Shown here: positions 1 through 12,500 of the stretch, one piece after another
How the letters are laid out: every line of letters starts with the position of its first letter
Position numbering within the stretch: position 1 is the stretch's first letter
Assembly (NCBI GenBank): GCA_947652115.1
Contig: OX393571.1
Coordinates: 12,313,334-12,377,333 of the forward strand
Length of the DNA stretch: 64,000 nt
From: Blastomussa wellsi
Taxonomy: Eukaryota > Cnidaria > Anthozoa > Scleractinia > Plerogyridae
Reading direction: 5' to 3'
Position numbers and translations under genes: made by a program
Notes under the pieces: model-generated
Seen by the model: only the letters and a program-made list of their open reading frames with translations
Database searches by the model: none
What the model was told of the DNA's origin: nothing

Positions 1-836
1 AGTTGCGACCCTTGTTTTCATGTGGAGGATGGGCCTGAATATTTTACTCCTTTAAGGTGCTCTGTCTGTTACTGCTAATCCTGCCTCAACTAAGAGTACA
101 AACCTACCGACGTTTTCTTCTACTCCTCTTTCCCTCTCCCTGTTTTCCTAGAGCATCATCTCTTACGTTGCGGTACCCACGTCAGTGTACCAGAACTATC
201 ACAAGCATAAACATCGTCACCCCGCCACCACCACTGTCAATATGTATCATCGCCACTACCATCAAGACCACCACCACCAACACCAACGCCACCACCAACC
301 CTCTGACCGTGCCGTCACTAGTCACCGCATCAAACCCACCCGGTGACCACCACCTGCACGACTACTTAGCGAGAGGACGGGAATGTAAAATTTAAAACTA
401 ACCAATAACATCTTGAAACAGAGTTATTTCCAGATTATTCCGCGCGCCCTCCCGTACTTAATTGACGTTTCTGTCCTCTTGCTAAATCATTATCACCAAG
501 ACCGCCACACTTCCTTCATGACCACATTACCATCACCTCCACCAACACCTCCGTCGCCCTACAGTATCACCAACAGAACCACCACTTCACTCCTTCCGTA
601 CCAGCATCGCTTTCACAACCTTGATCCCCATATATAACCTCCACCTAAACCAGCACATTGCCACCTGCAACTAATTTCCACTGGTACTTACTGACCTTGT
701 TATCCCATAAGCTGGAACAGACATTCACGATCAGCAGTCATGTTGAAAGCATTTGTTGTTGTTGTTGTTGTTGTTGAAGCGGTTTTCAACTGAATGTAGA
801 AAGTAGCGAATTGATGAAGTGCACTGCATTGTCTGC
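1..836. other. Region upstream of RAB3 with CA-rich triplet DNA; no gene recognised
   Basis: Bases about 190-380 and 490-660 are rich in CAC/ACC-type triplets, giving Thr/Pro/His-rich open frames with no recognisable domain. A short (GTT)n tract lies near 755-775. Bases 838-892 match a dispersed repeat that also occurs near 22760-22812. I see no exon or RNA gene. Confidence 0.5.
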
Positions 837-892
837 GTTCTTTGGGATTGGCCAAAGTAATTACTTTGGTTTTGGTTTCACGGCACTCAATT

Positions 893-1045
893 GACCAATT
901 TCGATATTTTAAAATTCAGCCTAAAACAATAGACCTCAGCACGAGGCTCCGGGGTATAAATCGGCGAGTTTGTGGGATTTATTCCCCGGAGCCTCGTAGT
1001 GAAGTCTATTGTTTTAGTCTGAATATTAAAATATCGAAACTGGTC
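893..1045. repeat. Fold-back MITE (palindromic element), copy 1
   Basis: The first half beginning GACCAATTTCGATATTTTAA and the last half ending AATATCGAAACTGGTC are inverted copies, with a short loop near 955-985. The same terminal motif occurs in the element at 1510-1671. The flanks (CACTCAATTG on the left, ATTGAAACTTGCTC on the right) match an uninterrupted stretch near 22790-22812, so the 4-base ATTG looks like a target-site duplication. It has no coding capacity. The family name is unknown to me. Confidence 0.75.
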
Positions 1046-1139
1046 TATTGAAACTTGCTCTATTGTTGTTGCTTCTGATCATGATCAGTTGCACTTGAAG
1101 ATAAGTAACCATGCACAGAAACATATCTTCTGCGTTATT

Positions 1140-1213
1140 TAATAATAATAGTAATAATAATAAATAATAATAATAATAATAATAAATAATAATAATAATA
1201 ATAAAAATAATAA
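1140..1213. repeat. Imperfect (AAT)n microsatellite
   Basis: A run of AAT/ATA triplets with a few interruptions. The open frames across it are poly-Asn, poly-Ile or poly-Tyr and are not genes. Confidence 0.9.
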
Positions 1214-1325
1214 TGATAATGAAAGAAAGAAATAAACACTGAAATGGCATCAACGGAAACTCGGAAAAAATGGGACTCGGATTTTTTCCGAGTTTCCGTA
1301 ATTCCGTTAATGCCATTTCGATGTT

Positions 1326-1480
<155 letters not shown>

Positions 1481-1509
1481 TTTAATAATAGACAATTTTA
1501 TTAACAAAT

Positions 1510-1671
1510 AGACCAATTCCGATATATTAAAATTCTAACACGGCGCCGAGGCTTAGGGGAATAAAACGAAAAAAATTATTTATTCATCTCTAAACCTCGA
1601 TGCAAAATCCTTTGTTTTGTTCCCCCAAACCTCGGTGACATGTTAGAATATTAATATATCGGAATTGGTCT
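1510..1671. repeat. Fold-back MITE, copy 2 of the GACCAATT family
   Basis: It starts AGACCAATTCCGATATATTA and ends TAATATATCGGAATTGGTCT, which are perfect inverted complements. Inside these is a second inverted pair around the CCTAAGCCTCGG-like motif. It shares its ends with the element at 893-1045. Non-coding. Confidence 0.8.
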
Positions 1672-1745
1672 ATTCTTAAACAATCTTAAATTTACAACAT
1701 ATGATCTACTAAAATGCTAGGAATGATATTCACGATTATAATCCG

Positions 1746-1850
<105 letters not shown>

Positions 1851-2021
1851 TAGTAAATATAATAATGAGTAAAATTTTTAGCTATGTAAATTATTATAAT
1901 AAGACTTTTCTCGTCGTCTCGGTTTTAGTACTGTAGTCTTTTTAATTTTTTAATTGATTGTTACTAAAGTTAGTGTAAATAGTTTCTTTGAATTGTAAAT
2001 AAAGGTTTGTTGTATAATAAA

Positions 2022-2045
2022 AATAATGATAATGATGAGGATGAG

Positions 2046-2119
<74 letters not shown>

Positions 2120-2153
2120 CGACGACGACGACGACGACGACGATAATGATAAT
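2022..2153. repeat. (GAT/GAC)n microsatellite
   Basis: GATGAC hexamers grade into GAC trimers. They give a spurious poly-Asp frame on the + strand and poly-Ser on the - strand. The repeat lies about 680 bases upstream of the RAB3 start codon. Bases 2154-2836 hold the RAB3 leader and promoter region, where I could not place a confident core promoter. Confidence 0.93.
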
Positions 2154-2836
2154 AACAACAGAGTTGTTTTCAATTTGATTTATTTATGTGTGAAAAGCAG
2201 AAAAAAAAATGAAAGCAAACATCGCATTTTCTTTTTAATCCAGTACCAGTTCTAGCCGATCGACGTCCTTCCCCACCCAACTCCAACACTGTACATGACT
2301 GCACACCGCGCATTATTAAAATTATGTTGCATTTTTCGGAACGTTTAGAATTGCTGTGAGACTAGAAACATTGTGTCGAAAGGAAGTTTGAGTAAATCAG
2401 CTTTACGCGCTATTTTTAAATCGCTCTTTAACTTGATAAGGAAAAATGAAAATTACATGTAAATTAATATATTACTTCCGTTATTTGTTTTACCGCATTA
2501 AATAAACTCAAATATTTGCAGTAGCCAATCTTTGAATTAACTTGAATGAACGGATAAAAAAACTGTATGAAAATCATTTTACACAAACTTTTCTCAAAAT
2601 TTTATCTTTGTAAACCGGATCAAGATATTTTCATGGCAGAAAAAAAATATTCTGCAACAATGATAAACAGCGCCCACTCTATTTCGCGCGAGTGCGCGGG
2701 TTTCGAAGACAGGTGAATTTCACGGATTTTGATTGGTTCTCTTCAAATTGAATTATTTTTCGACGATTTTGATTGGCCAATGAGCAATGATATCCGGGGA
2801 CTCGCGGTAGAGGAAAGTGTTCGAGAGTTCAAGATC

Positions 2837-5291
2837 ATGGCGACCGCCAACGACAAACAGTGGCAGAAAGATGCAGCCGACCAGAATTTCGATTATATGT
2901 TCAAGCTTTTGATCATTGGAAATTCTGCTGTTGGCAAGACATCTTTTCTTTTTCGGTATGCCGACGATTCTTTCACATCGGCGTTTGTCTCGACCGTGGG
3001 AATCGATTTCAAAGTGAAGACGGTTTTTCGAAACGATAAACGAGTCAAGCTGCAAATATGGGATACTGGTAAGTTTCTTAATTTTCCACTCGGGCATATT
3101 CTTGTTTTTACATTGTTCCGTGAGCTATGGACTTTATCTTACAGCTGGACAGGAGAGATATCGCACTATAACTACTGCTTACTACAGAGGAGCGATGGGA
3201 TTTATCCTGATGTATGACATTACAAACGAGGAGTCGTTTCAGGCAGTCCAAGATTGGTAAGATTTTTTTAATGTATTTATCGATGGTGATCTTATTTAAG
3301 CTGTCATTTTTCCCTCTTGTAATGAGTTTTTTCTTGAACAACGATTGTAATTGTCGATTTCGGAAATCTGACTTTCGGTTGTCGGACTTGTCGATTCATA
3401 ACAATTTCGAACTTAAATGAATCTGCTTGTTTTCATATGAGCGGAACTTTGGGAAAACATGAGCTTAATATACATAACACATTAAAACTGGTCTAGGTTT
3501 TGTACTGTCAACGAAGAAAACTTTCCAAATCAATTACAAAATGATGCAACGCTTCCTCGGCCTCGCTCCCACAAGCCACTTAGAAATATTGAAATTATTC
3601 AAAGAATGTCATGAAATGGAACGCTTAACTTTAGAATACGATCTATATTTCCGTTAAGTTTTCGGGTTATAAAATCACAGAATGTACAATGATTCCGAAT
3701 AATTGGGTAAACATAATGTCATTCCTCTTCTGATACATTTTCACGAAAGTGTTTTGACTTTCGGTCGATATGTGCATAGTTATTAATTCTACTCGAATTT
3801 TCGTGCGGGGAATGTACGTTGACTTGTTGGCGATGACCTAGTCAAAAGTTGCAAGACGTTGTTAAATTATTTGTTTTCGATTCGTTCACTTATTTTATCT
3901 CGTCTTTTCTTATAAAATTTCGCCCCAGAAATTAAGCAATTGCGAATAAAAATAATTGTTTATGTACGTGGAAGTAGATGAGCGATCATTTTGGTGTTTA
4001 AAATTGGTCAGATTAAAAAAAAAAACATGTACTTGTTCACACAAATTTAGTATTATTTAATTATCTTTCACCCTACATATATTTACAGACAGGTTGCTTT
4101 TACAGTTCTCGTTCATGCTCAATAGGAGATTAAAAATGCCTCAAATTGCATACGTGCGAAAATTTGAATTTAACAGTGATTAAAATAATGATGTTAATGT
4201 CAACAGACCTTGAGTTGGCAGTTGTCTATTATTGCAGTTTATATTTTTCCACTGAACCCGAGACAAAACAGTGTTATTTACCTGTTTCCTTTGTCTAGTT
4301 TTCATGGTTGAATTCTCGAAAAGTATTCCTGCTGCTTAGGCCTCATTTATATTCTCTTGGGTACCTGAGACAACCCTCCCCCTAGACAACTTTATACAGT
4401 ATTTATATGATAAAAAATTGTCCCTATCAGCTGAGTAAAAGTTGACCCTGATTGATTATCCATAAACTAGTTAGATCTCAAAAAGGAAGTACTTTGCGGG
4501 GGTCTTGTGTCTGAAAATTTCACTTGCTGCTAACTACAACCATGGTTGCAAGTGTTGGGAAAAACAATTTACACACATTTTGCCCCTCCCCACTCCTATG
4601 CAATTTTGACAGTAAACATCCATCTGACTTACAAGTGTATTTTGTCGTTTTACAACATTGAAAGGGAGAAGCTGTGTACCGAAACGTATTTAACAGTTAT
4701 TACGTACGATCATAATTTCATGTTGTTGCATGTTTTCCAACCAAGTATGTCCATGGATGTAGCTGGACTTGGTGCTATATCAGGAAATGATCAATATGGG
4801 AATGATTATATTCCTGCAAAGTTTTGTGCTTGTATTAAAAACCGCACAATTTGTGAGCTAAGCTGCCAGACTATTAGTTACTGCAACATTCATCAAATCC
4901 TTACAGACAGTGCCCGTCTGTTTTATCAGTATTGTACTGACATTTTTGTGTTTCTTATCATAAATATAGGTCAACGCAGGTAAAGACATACTCCTGGTCC
5001 AATGCACAGGTAATACTTGTAGGAAACAAATGCGACATGGAAGAGGACAGGGTAGTGACGTATGAAAGAGGAAAGAACTTAGCCGACCAACTTGGGCTTG
5101 AATTCTTTGAGACTAGTGCCAAGGATAATGTCAACGTGAAGCAGGTGTTTGAGCGACTGGTCGATATCATCTGCGACAAGATGTCAGAGAGTCTAGATTC
5201 AGACCCAACCATTGTAAGCGGACAAAAGCCAGGCACGACAAAATTGTCTGATAAACCGCCACAGCAACAGGATAGTGGCTGTGCTTGTTGA
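2837..5291 (+). CDS. RAB3: Ras-related protein Rab3 (synaptic/secretory vesicle small GTPase)
   Basis: Three coding exons, 2837-3068, 3145-3256 and 4970-5291, join with GT-AG introns into 221 aa, the usual Rab3 length. The N-terminus [20 protein letters not shown] is diagnostic of Rab3. G-box motifs are seen: GNSAVGKTS (28-36, P-loop), VGIDFK (switch I region), WDTAGQE (75-81, split by intron 1), NKCD (134-137) and ETSAK (162-166). The C-terminus CAC is the double-geranylgeranylation signal that anchors Rab3 to secretory vesicles. By family knowledge it recruits RIM-type effectors and controls regulated exocytosis. The frame is open further upstream to an ATG at 2729, but the conserved start is 2837. 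Intron 2 (3257-4969) is 1.7 kb. No inactivating change is seen. Confidence 0.96.
3257..4969 (+). other. RAB3 intron 2
   Basis: A 1.7-kb AT-rich intron bounded by GTAAG and ATATAG. It contains no repeat family I recognise and no conserved coding segment. The open frame from 4546 into the exon is intron read-through. Confidence 0.8.
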
Positions 5292-8200
5292 TCTTTTAGA
5301 ATTTTTTTTGCCAACTAGGAATTAAGTTGTTGGATTTTTAATTTGCAGTATTTTTGCAATGTTCCTGCCTGTGTATTTGTTGTAGAGTTCTCTGTTAGTA
5401 CTGTACATTATTTTGGTAATACATGTTTTACCTGTACTTAGATTCAATATGACAATGGCCATAACTGCAAACTTCATATTTTATTGGCTGTTAATTGGGA
5501 ATTGTTCCATGTGGAGTCATTGAAATCAAGAGAAATGACTTAATTCCTAGAGCTCTTTTCTGAAATCTATGCTTTTTAGCAAACAGATTTGAGTCGCAAG
5601 TGGTGTCATCTGATATTTGCCACCTAGATGTGTTTTTGATTAGAATTTGACAACTCTTTATCTTTTGACAGCTTGTGTTGTCAAATGGTCAATCAAAATC
5701 CAACAACTTGCTTGCTTGCATGATCTTGAGTGAATGGTGAATTTGAATTTTCACCTCCCTCGACATTTCTCTTGTTTTGACTGGCCGGTTCAATCAATTA
5801 GAAGCCAACAGAAAGTTGTCAAAAGATGTCATAATTTAATCAAAAACATTCTTATTATGTGACAACTGTAACTCCTTGTGCCGTATGTTTGATTTGCATC
5901 AAATTTCTCCTTGTAATACCAATACCTAATCTCAAGGAAAAGGTTGTGAGAATCAAGGATGTAATCACTTATTCATTGATTTAGAAACATATTCTCTGAA
6001 CTAGTACAACAAGGAAATGTATAAAGGACAGTATAAAGAATTTGTTTGTTTGCCTCAAGGATTAACAGGGTTGATGTGAACAAGCTGTCATTCTTGCCTG
6101 CTTAGTTGCCAGTGGAATTGGGAAGATATTTATAATACATGTCCAAGAATAGGCAGTTAGCTGAAAGGGTTTTTGTCTTTGAGCTTGTTGTTTATTAAGA
6201 TTATGTGGGACACACACAGCCAATAACATTTTGAGTTTGCTGTCATGTGATAATGGTTTGCTACAATAGCTTTATTTTTTTGTAGTTGTGTGTTATATCC
6301 TTCAATTCCTGGTAATTAACTTCTTTAGAACTACTGTTTACTTTTTTTATAACAAATTTGAGCAGGGAGGTATTAAAATGAAACATTATTTTGATCTGCC
6401 GAGGAAGAGAAATGCAACATCATAACCACAATGCTCTTGAAGAGTGTATTAAAAATTTTGCTGGTAAAAGAAAAATAAGAGAAAGAGAGAATGGAGAATT
6501 TAGAGTTGATATTTAATATCATTGTTTAGAACATTTTTTCAATACATTGTTATAGGAAAGAACCTTATACTTTACCTTGCTGTCATGTTATCTCTGTAAA
6601 TGTGCATACAAATTGGCCATGTTCTACTAAATGAGCAGAGGAATGATATGAATTCCTAAAATCGATTGGGTTCAATTGAATTGAAAATGAATCCTACCAC
6701 GTGAAGAGCATCCAAGCCTTAGTCAGACCATGAAATTTGGGTGTGATTGGAAAAAAAGTGAAGGCAATGGTGGTTCCTTAAAAATCCCTTAAAACTTTCT
6801 TAAATAATTATAAGATTTTCAAAAGTGTATTATGTCTTAAAATGTGTGAAACCTAATAACACTCAAATTTGGTAAACCTACTAATGTTCGAATGCTCTTT
6901 CCGGTGACAGGCTTACTTTTATTAATCATATTGGCTTTGAATATTCATTCCCAGTATCTGCTTGTTTAGAACATGGCTAATTGTGTACACCTATTAACTT
7001 ACGACATCAGATAATGAGTTATTAGTGTTAAAAATAGTTGTATTGTTGAATTTGTGGGATTGATGACAAGTTCTTTGTCTAAAATTGACAGTTAAATTTA
7101 CCCACTAAGAAATAATTTATTTTTCGGTCAGCATATTTTGACCAGTTTCCGTAGTAAAAATGTTGGAAGTTAACAATATTTCTCAAATGTATTTCATGTA
7201 ACAGTTAACTGCTGTTGTAAACGTATATGCGGAAAACTTTTGTGAAAACTTTCGGTGCCATGCAACATTCCAGCTTTTGAAACATTCTAATTAAGTTGTA
7301 TAAGAGAAAATCAATTCTAGAATGAAGTGCTGTTACATTAAAAAAAATTCTAAGGAATCCAAGCCAAACTAGGTGAGTTGTTCTACAAAGGCTTCTGGAA
7401 GCTAAATGTATAGAGGTGGTAAATGTTTTTGAAAGATAAAGGCCTGCAAACTTTCTTTCAAGCTTTGCTGCTCTTGCAGTCTCGGTTTTCAAGTGACTCT
7501 GAATGTGTCAAGTCTTTGATTATTTTTGCAAAGCTGTTTTAAGGGTCCAAAAACTGAAACTGTCTCAGCCGCAGAGAAAGATGCTAAACTCATTATCTCG
7601 CAAAGTCTCAAAATTACCATTTGCCACCCTTTGTATGAAATATGTAGCCCTGTCTCGAATTAAGAGGTGCAAGCTTTGAAATCACAGTTTTTAGCTTTTG
7701 ACAGTAATTTGAATTCAGTGCTTCATTGTTTAAGGTCATAAGCAGGGTTTCATAATAGGTTGACATTATAAAATTAAAATTTGTTTATTAACTAACAGGA
7801 CCGAGAGTAATTTCAGGATGTAATATGCTTGAGTTCAACCACCAGAGTATTCCTACGTAGTGACAAACCCGTCGTGCAATCTGCCTGGCATTTAATTTGT
7901 TAAATCTGGGCTAAAGAATGGGCTTTGAATGTAACTTTTGTATCCTGTTAGTATCTGAGATGTAAAACTATTACTTATCTGTTAGCTTTCAACCATCAAT
8001 TTAGAGATAACGGTATGTGGCCCATTGAACGTAAACCTCTGAGAAGTTGGCGATAGACCTCCGTCAATCAAAACTTTGTAACAACCTTTTATGGAAAGGT
8101 TTGATTATGTAAATGCCTTTAAAGGGTTTGATTTAAACAAATGTCTTCCATAAAGGCAATTGAAAAGTTTTGAAAAAACAAAGCTAAATGCTTGCAGGAG

Positions 8201-9111
8201 TTTTTATTCAAAGGGTCGCATATCACTGAATTTAGTAACTTTGTGCAAAGTTGTAATATTATGTCAGAGCTCTCAAATTCATGCACTGTTGTAATTTATT
8301 TATGACTAAGATAATGGTTGATAAATTAAGTTGCTCCTTGATAGCTAATGCTTTAGTGTAACTTAATCAGGCTGACTACAAAATTTATGCTAATTGATTT
8401 GAGGTGTAAGTTATTAATTTGTAATCCAGTGAAGGAGTATGCAAAACAGTATTTATGGGAATGGAGGACTCATTATTATATAATATATATAGGCCGGTGC
8501 TTAATGTAATATTTCAACTTTGACGTCTTAAAAATGTATCCCGGTGGATAGAATCATTTCAGAAGAATTAAGGTTATTAAAAGTGAAGTCAGATTTACAT
8601 GTAAAATGCCCAGTGATTTGTGTAATTAGTGTAATTTGTTAATGCAAAGATAATTAGTATTTTAGTTTTTTCCATTTCTTTCTATTTGACTTTATCAATA
8701 GATTGCCAAGAATTTTTTTATAGGTACACAGGACATTTGGGCAAAAGGTGTCAGGTAATTTATTTCAAAATTAACATGGAAAATGGAACACCAGTGCAAG
8801 TCACCCTATTGTTTGGCTTAAAAAAATCAGCACTTCCAACCAACCTGACAAGAGTTTTGGCTGGTCTTTTGCAGTAAGTGGAAAGAAATACACAAAGTTC
8901 TGTCTACAGATACCATGAGTTTCTCGTGGGGGCAGGGAAACCATGTATGAAAAGCCTCTGGCACCCAGGGTACTTTGCAGTTGGAGTGCATTTAGAGAAA
9001 TTGGAGTGACTTGGTTTCCAAAAGTGAGCCAATTTGAACAAATGTAGATTTCTCAAAAAATTGCAGTTTTGAAATTCCTGAGATCAGATTATGCTGCTTA
9101 CCCCTCTTAGT
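5292..9111. other. RAB3 3' region and intergenic spacer; no gene seen
   Basis: AT-rich sequence follows the RAB3 stop. Short 3'-UTR-like T-rich tracts are present, but I could not fix a polyadenylation site. One weak inverted repeat is listed separately. The short open frames here (for example 7205-7492 minus and 8686-8877 plus) show no known domain or clear splice structure. Confidence 0.5.
5628..5850. repeat. Degenerate fold-back element
   Basis: The left arm containing GTTTTTGATTAGAATTTGAC and the right arm containing ATAATTTAATCAAAAACATT are imperfect inverted complements. Both arms also carry a TCTTTTGACA-type motif in opposite orientation. Non-coding, probably an old MITE. Confidence 0.5.
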
Positions 9112-9336
9112 GACGGACCATTAGAAAAGTGATGGGGGGGGGGGGGGTGGTGGGCAAAAAGCAAAAAAAAGTTCATGCAAGGAAAAAAAACAGAAAAAAA
9201 TTCATGCAGGCCCTATACCTTCCGAAAGAAGCACTTGCGCTGTAAAAAAAGCGACTAAAACTCTCCGAGAAAAAAAGTTCGAGCAAATCCGAAAATGCCC
9301 ACCCCCCCGCCCCATCACTTTTCTAATGGTCCATCC
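9112..9336. repeat. MITE just upstream of SMC2
   Basis: The left end GACGGACCATTAGAAAAGTG and the right end CACTTTTCTAATGGTCCATC are inverted complements. Next to the arms lie a G-run (9135-9148) and a C-run (9302-9313). The flanks CTTAG (9106-9110) and CTTAG (9337-9341) form a 5-base target-site duplication. It ends about 240 bases before the SMC2 start codon, so it may border the promoter. Confidence 0.78.
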
Positions 9337-9536
9337 CTTAGCTGAACAAAGGGGAGTCCAATCAAATCAACCGTTTTATTGGACTTTGACTTTGTTAGAT
9401 TCTAGCCAATCAAATCAAATCATATGTCCTTGTACCGATCGTGCACAGGGACTGGAAACGAATGACGGCGCAAGGCATTCTTGGAAGGTTTCGGCGCGAA
9501 GAACGAGAGCGGCCGGATCACACCGTCGACAAACCG

Positions 9537-9559
9537 ATGTTTTTGTTTCCATGACTTAG
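9537..9559 (+). promoter_or_regulatory. Two tiny upstream ORFs in the probable SMC2 leader
   Basis: An ATG at 9537 opens a 5-codon frame ending TGA at 9552-9554. It overlaps an ATG at 9551 that is followed by one codon and TAG (ATGACTTAG). The SMC2 start is 16 bases further on. Whether they are in the mRNA depends on the transcription start, which is not known here. Confidence 0.35.
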
Positions 9560-9574
9560 TTAATTTGCTTGAAA

Positions 9575-12500
9575 ATGTACATCAAACAGGTAGTTATTGA
9601 TGGCTTCAAGTCGTATGCTACACGGACAACTGTTTCTGGGTTTGATCCGCAGTTTAACGCGATCACTGGGTTGAACGGCAGTGGCAAATCGAATATCCTT
9701 GACTCGATTTGTTTCTTGCTTGGTATTTCGAACTTATCTCAGGTAAAGTCAGCTTTCAGTTGCTTTCTGTGCATTCATTTGGTATTAGAGCTTGAGGATT
9801 TGTAGAGCATGCACTTCTTTTGCGATTTATACGCTTGATATAATAACTACGCTGTTCTTTTTGATTTACGATGTGCTGTTGCGATGGAAAGTTTTGATCA
9901 TATCGACTATCAAGTTTATATAATTTGATAACTGCGTTCTTGCATGTAAATTAAGTCCAATGGTTTTTGAGCTAAATGACCTATTTTCCGAAACATTTTT
10001 TGCTTGTTTTCTTTATTCAGTCTCTAATTATAGGATTAACTAGGTTTTCAGTTTTAATATTAAATAATAATACTGCAGTACATATGCTGCAGATCAGAGG
10101 TATTATGTAAACTGTAACAGTTAAATTGTTTTAAAACGTTTCATGCACAAAAATTCTCCTAATCTTCTTAAATCTGCAGTTAGCTTGTTGTGAGTTTCTC
10201 ACAGTATTAATTATGCACCTATCAATGTAAATCCCGCAGGTGGGAGTGTGGGCATAGGTGGGGGATTTGAGCTGACCTGAGATTTTCTGTTCAATTGCCT
10301 GCCCCCAGGGCAATTGTAGATGGTCAAAAGATTCACTGAAAGTCAATAAAATGTTGCTAGACAGGACAATAAAACAGTCAAAAGCAGGGCTGTCATTAAG
10401 GGCTGTAACCCGTAACACCTGTTTCGGCTGAGCATGCTTGATTTTCCCTTGATGCTACGGGTGAAATTGCCTGTTGTTGATAGAATTCAACCACAAAGTA
10501 ACAAGTTTGCTATGGGGAACTCAAAACTGAATAACAGCCCTGAAAAGTCCCCACTACGGGACGATAACTACTGTCAAATCCCCCACCTACATTACTTGCA
10601 AAAACTTTCGGACGATTTTAATTTCGGACAAAAATAGTGTCCGAAAATAAAACCGTTTTTACAGTATAGTATAAAACTTTAAAAGTACTTTCTGGGCGAT
10701 GGCATCACATATCATTAAGCCACATTAAGCTTCAAAGCCCTTAGTTTCCTTTCTGGACTGAACTCTATAGTTGAGACACTGCTTGAGGCATAAGCTTGAT
10801 TGAGTTTGTGTTATTTTCTAGTAAACCCTTGAAGGTACAGTAAAACTATCATTTTCACAGATTTTATTTCAGTCTAATTCATGTTTTTTAGTCCCAAATT
10901 TACTTTAGGCATGTTTCAGTGCAGTGTCCGAAATGAGGGGAAAAGTGTCCGAAAATTAAACGTCCAAAATTTTTTGCAAGTAATGTATGCCCGCACTCCC
11001 CCTTCCCAAAGCGGGATTTACAATGATACTGTAGGTGCATTAACCTCAAACTGGGATAAATTATTGGTAAATATGTGAATAAAGTTTGATGTTTATTTTC
11101 TATGTCTCACATATAGGTAAAATTATCTGTCATGGTAGTTCCAGTTTACAAGAGCGGACAACAATTTTTTTCCTACCAAATTAATTTTTGTCTAACCATT
11201 CATGTACCAAACGTCAAAGGCTCCGTCATCTTGCCTTGGGCAAGGACAAATTTTTGTCAAGCATCAAATGGAAAGAATATGTCAATAAAAAAGATTTAAT
11301 CTCGCTTTTTAAAGAGTCAAATAAATTATTATCTGTCTTTGATTTCAAGGTGATTGGCACTCTGTGGTTATATCATAATTTGTTGTTTTAAAGTGTGTAC
11401 ACGATTATCAAGGTGGCAATGTCATGTTTTAGCTAAAATGCAAAAATACCTAATTGGCAATGAGTTTAACGATTTGTATAAACAAGCCTATGCGGTGGGA
11501 GGCGCAGTGGCCTAATGGTTAGTGCGCTGGACTCTGGATCGGACGGTCCGGGTTCGAGTCCTGGCCGGGGCACTGCGTTGTGTTCTTGGGCAAGACACTT
11601 TACTCTCACAGTGCCTCTCTTCACCCAGGTGTACAAATGGGTACCGGCGAATTTACTGCTGGGGGGTAACCCTGCGATGGACTAGCATCCCATCCAGGGG
11701 GGAGTAGAAATACTCTCTGTCGCTTCATGCTACTGAAACCGGGGATAAGCTCCGGCCTGATGGGCCACTAGGCCCGACAGCAGACTTACCTTATAAACAA
11801 GCCTATAGCTTCCCTACGGACTATGTTCAAATTCCACTGCATTGGTTATTACCGTAATTTCCGGGTGTTTACCCACACGACAGATTACCTGCAGCGGTCT
11901 ATTTTTGTAGTCAGGAAAAAAGTTCAACAGATTACCCGCACTGGCTGATTAACCGTACCCCAAAACAAAAGAAAATCATGGTACTGTATTACTGGTGTAA
12001 GAACTCACAAACTTGGAATGATTATTATTCCGTGTTGTTGTTTACAAAGCAGAAGATCGATAGCATTTTCTGCTAAGAATTGGCTTTTAATAATGTGGCC
12101 TTAAACACTCTCCTCTCCTCTCCAATACACAGATTTGAAGGAAGTGTTGGTTTAATTATCCTCATTTTAACCTGTTTCAACCTGTCAAATACTTACCTGG
12201 GATTTAAAAATTATAACATTACCTGCACCTTCCTATTACCCGTAGCAACCGCAGTTTACTGAAAAATTAACGCATTACCCGCGGGTAATCGGCCAGAAAT
12301 TACGGTCCCGCGGAGTACTGTAAGTTGCAAATCCCTTTCCATGCCCTTTGGATGCTGGTGGGTTGCCCGGGAATCAACACCAGGTTGGCTGCTGACACCT
12401 GCATAACCATTGTCTGTCTTGCACATTCTATAGGTACGAGCAAGCAGCTTGCAGGAACTAGTTTACAAAGGTGGACAGGCAGGTGTTACTAAAGCAACGG

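Noticed and set aside
57..637. Thr/Pro/His-rich open frames
   Set aside because: Compositional effect of CAC/ACC triplets; no recognisable domain.
1970..2255. Poly-Asp and poly-Ser open frames
   Set aside because: Translation of the (GAT/GAC)n repeat; no start context, domain or splice structure.
2729..2836. Longer RAB3 start at 2729
   Set aside because: The 36 extra codons have no match to Rab3; the conserved N-terminus begins at 2837.
9569..9574. SMC2 start at the in-frame TTG (9569)
   Set aside because: Not an ATG; the family N-terminus begins with the Met at 9575.
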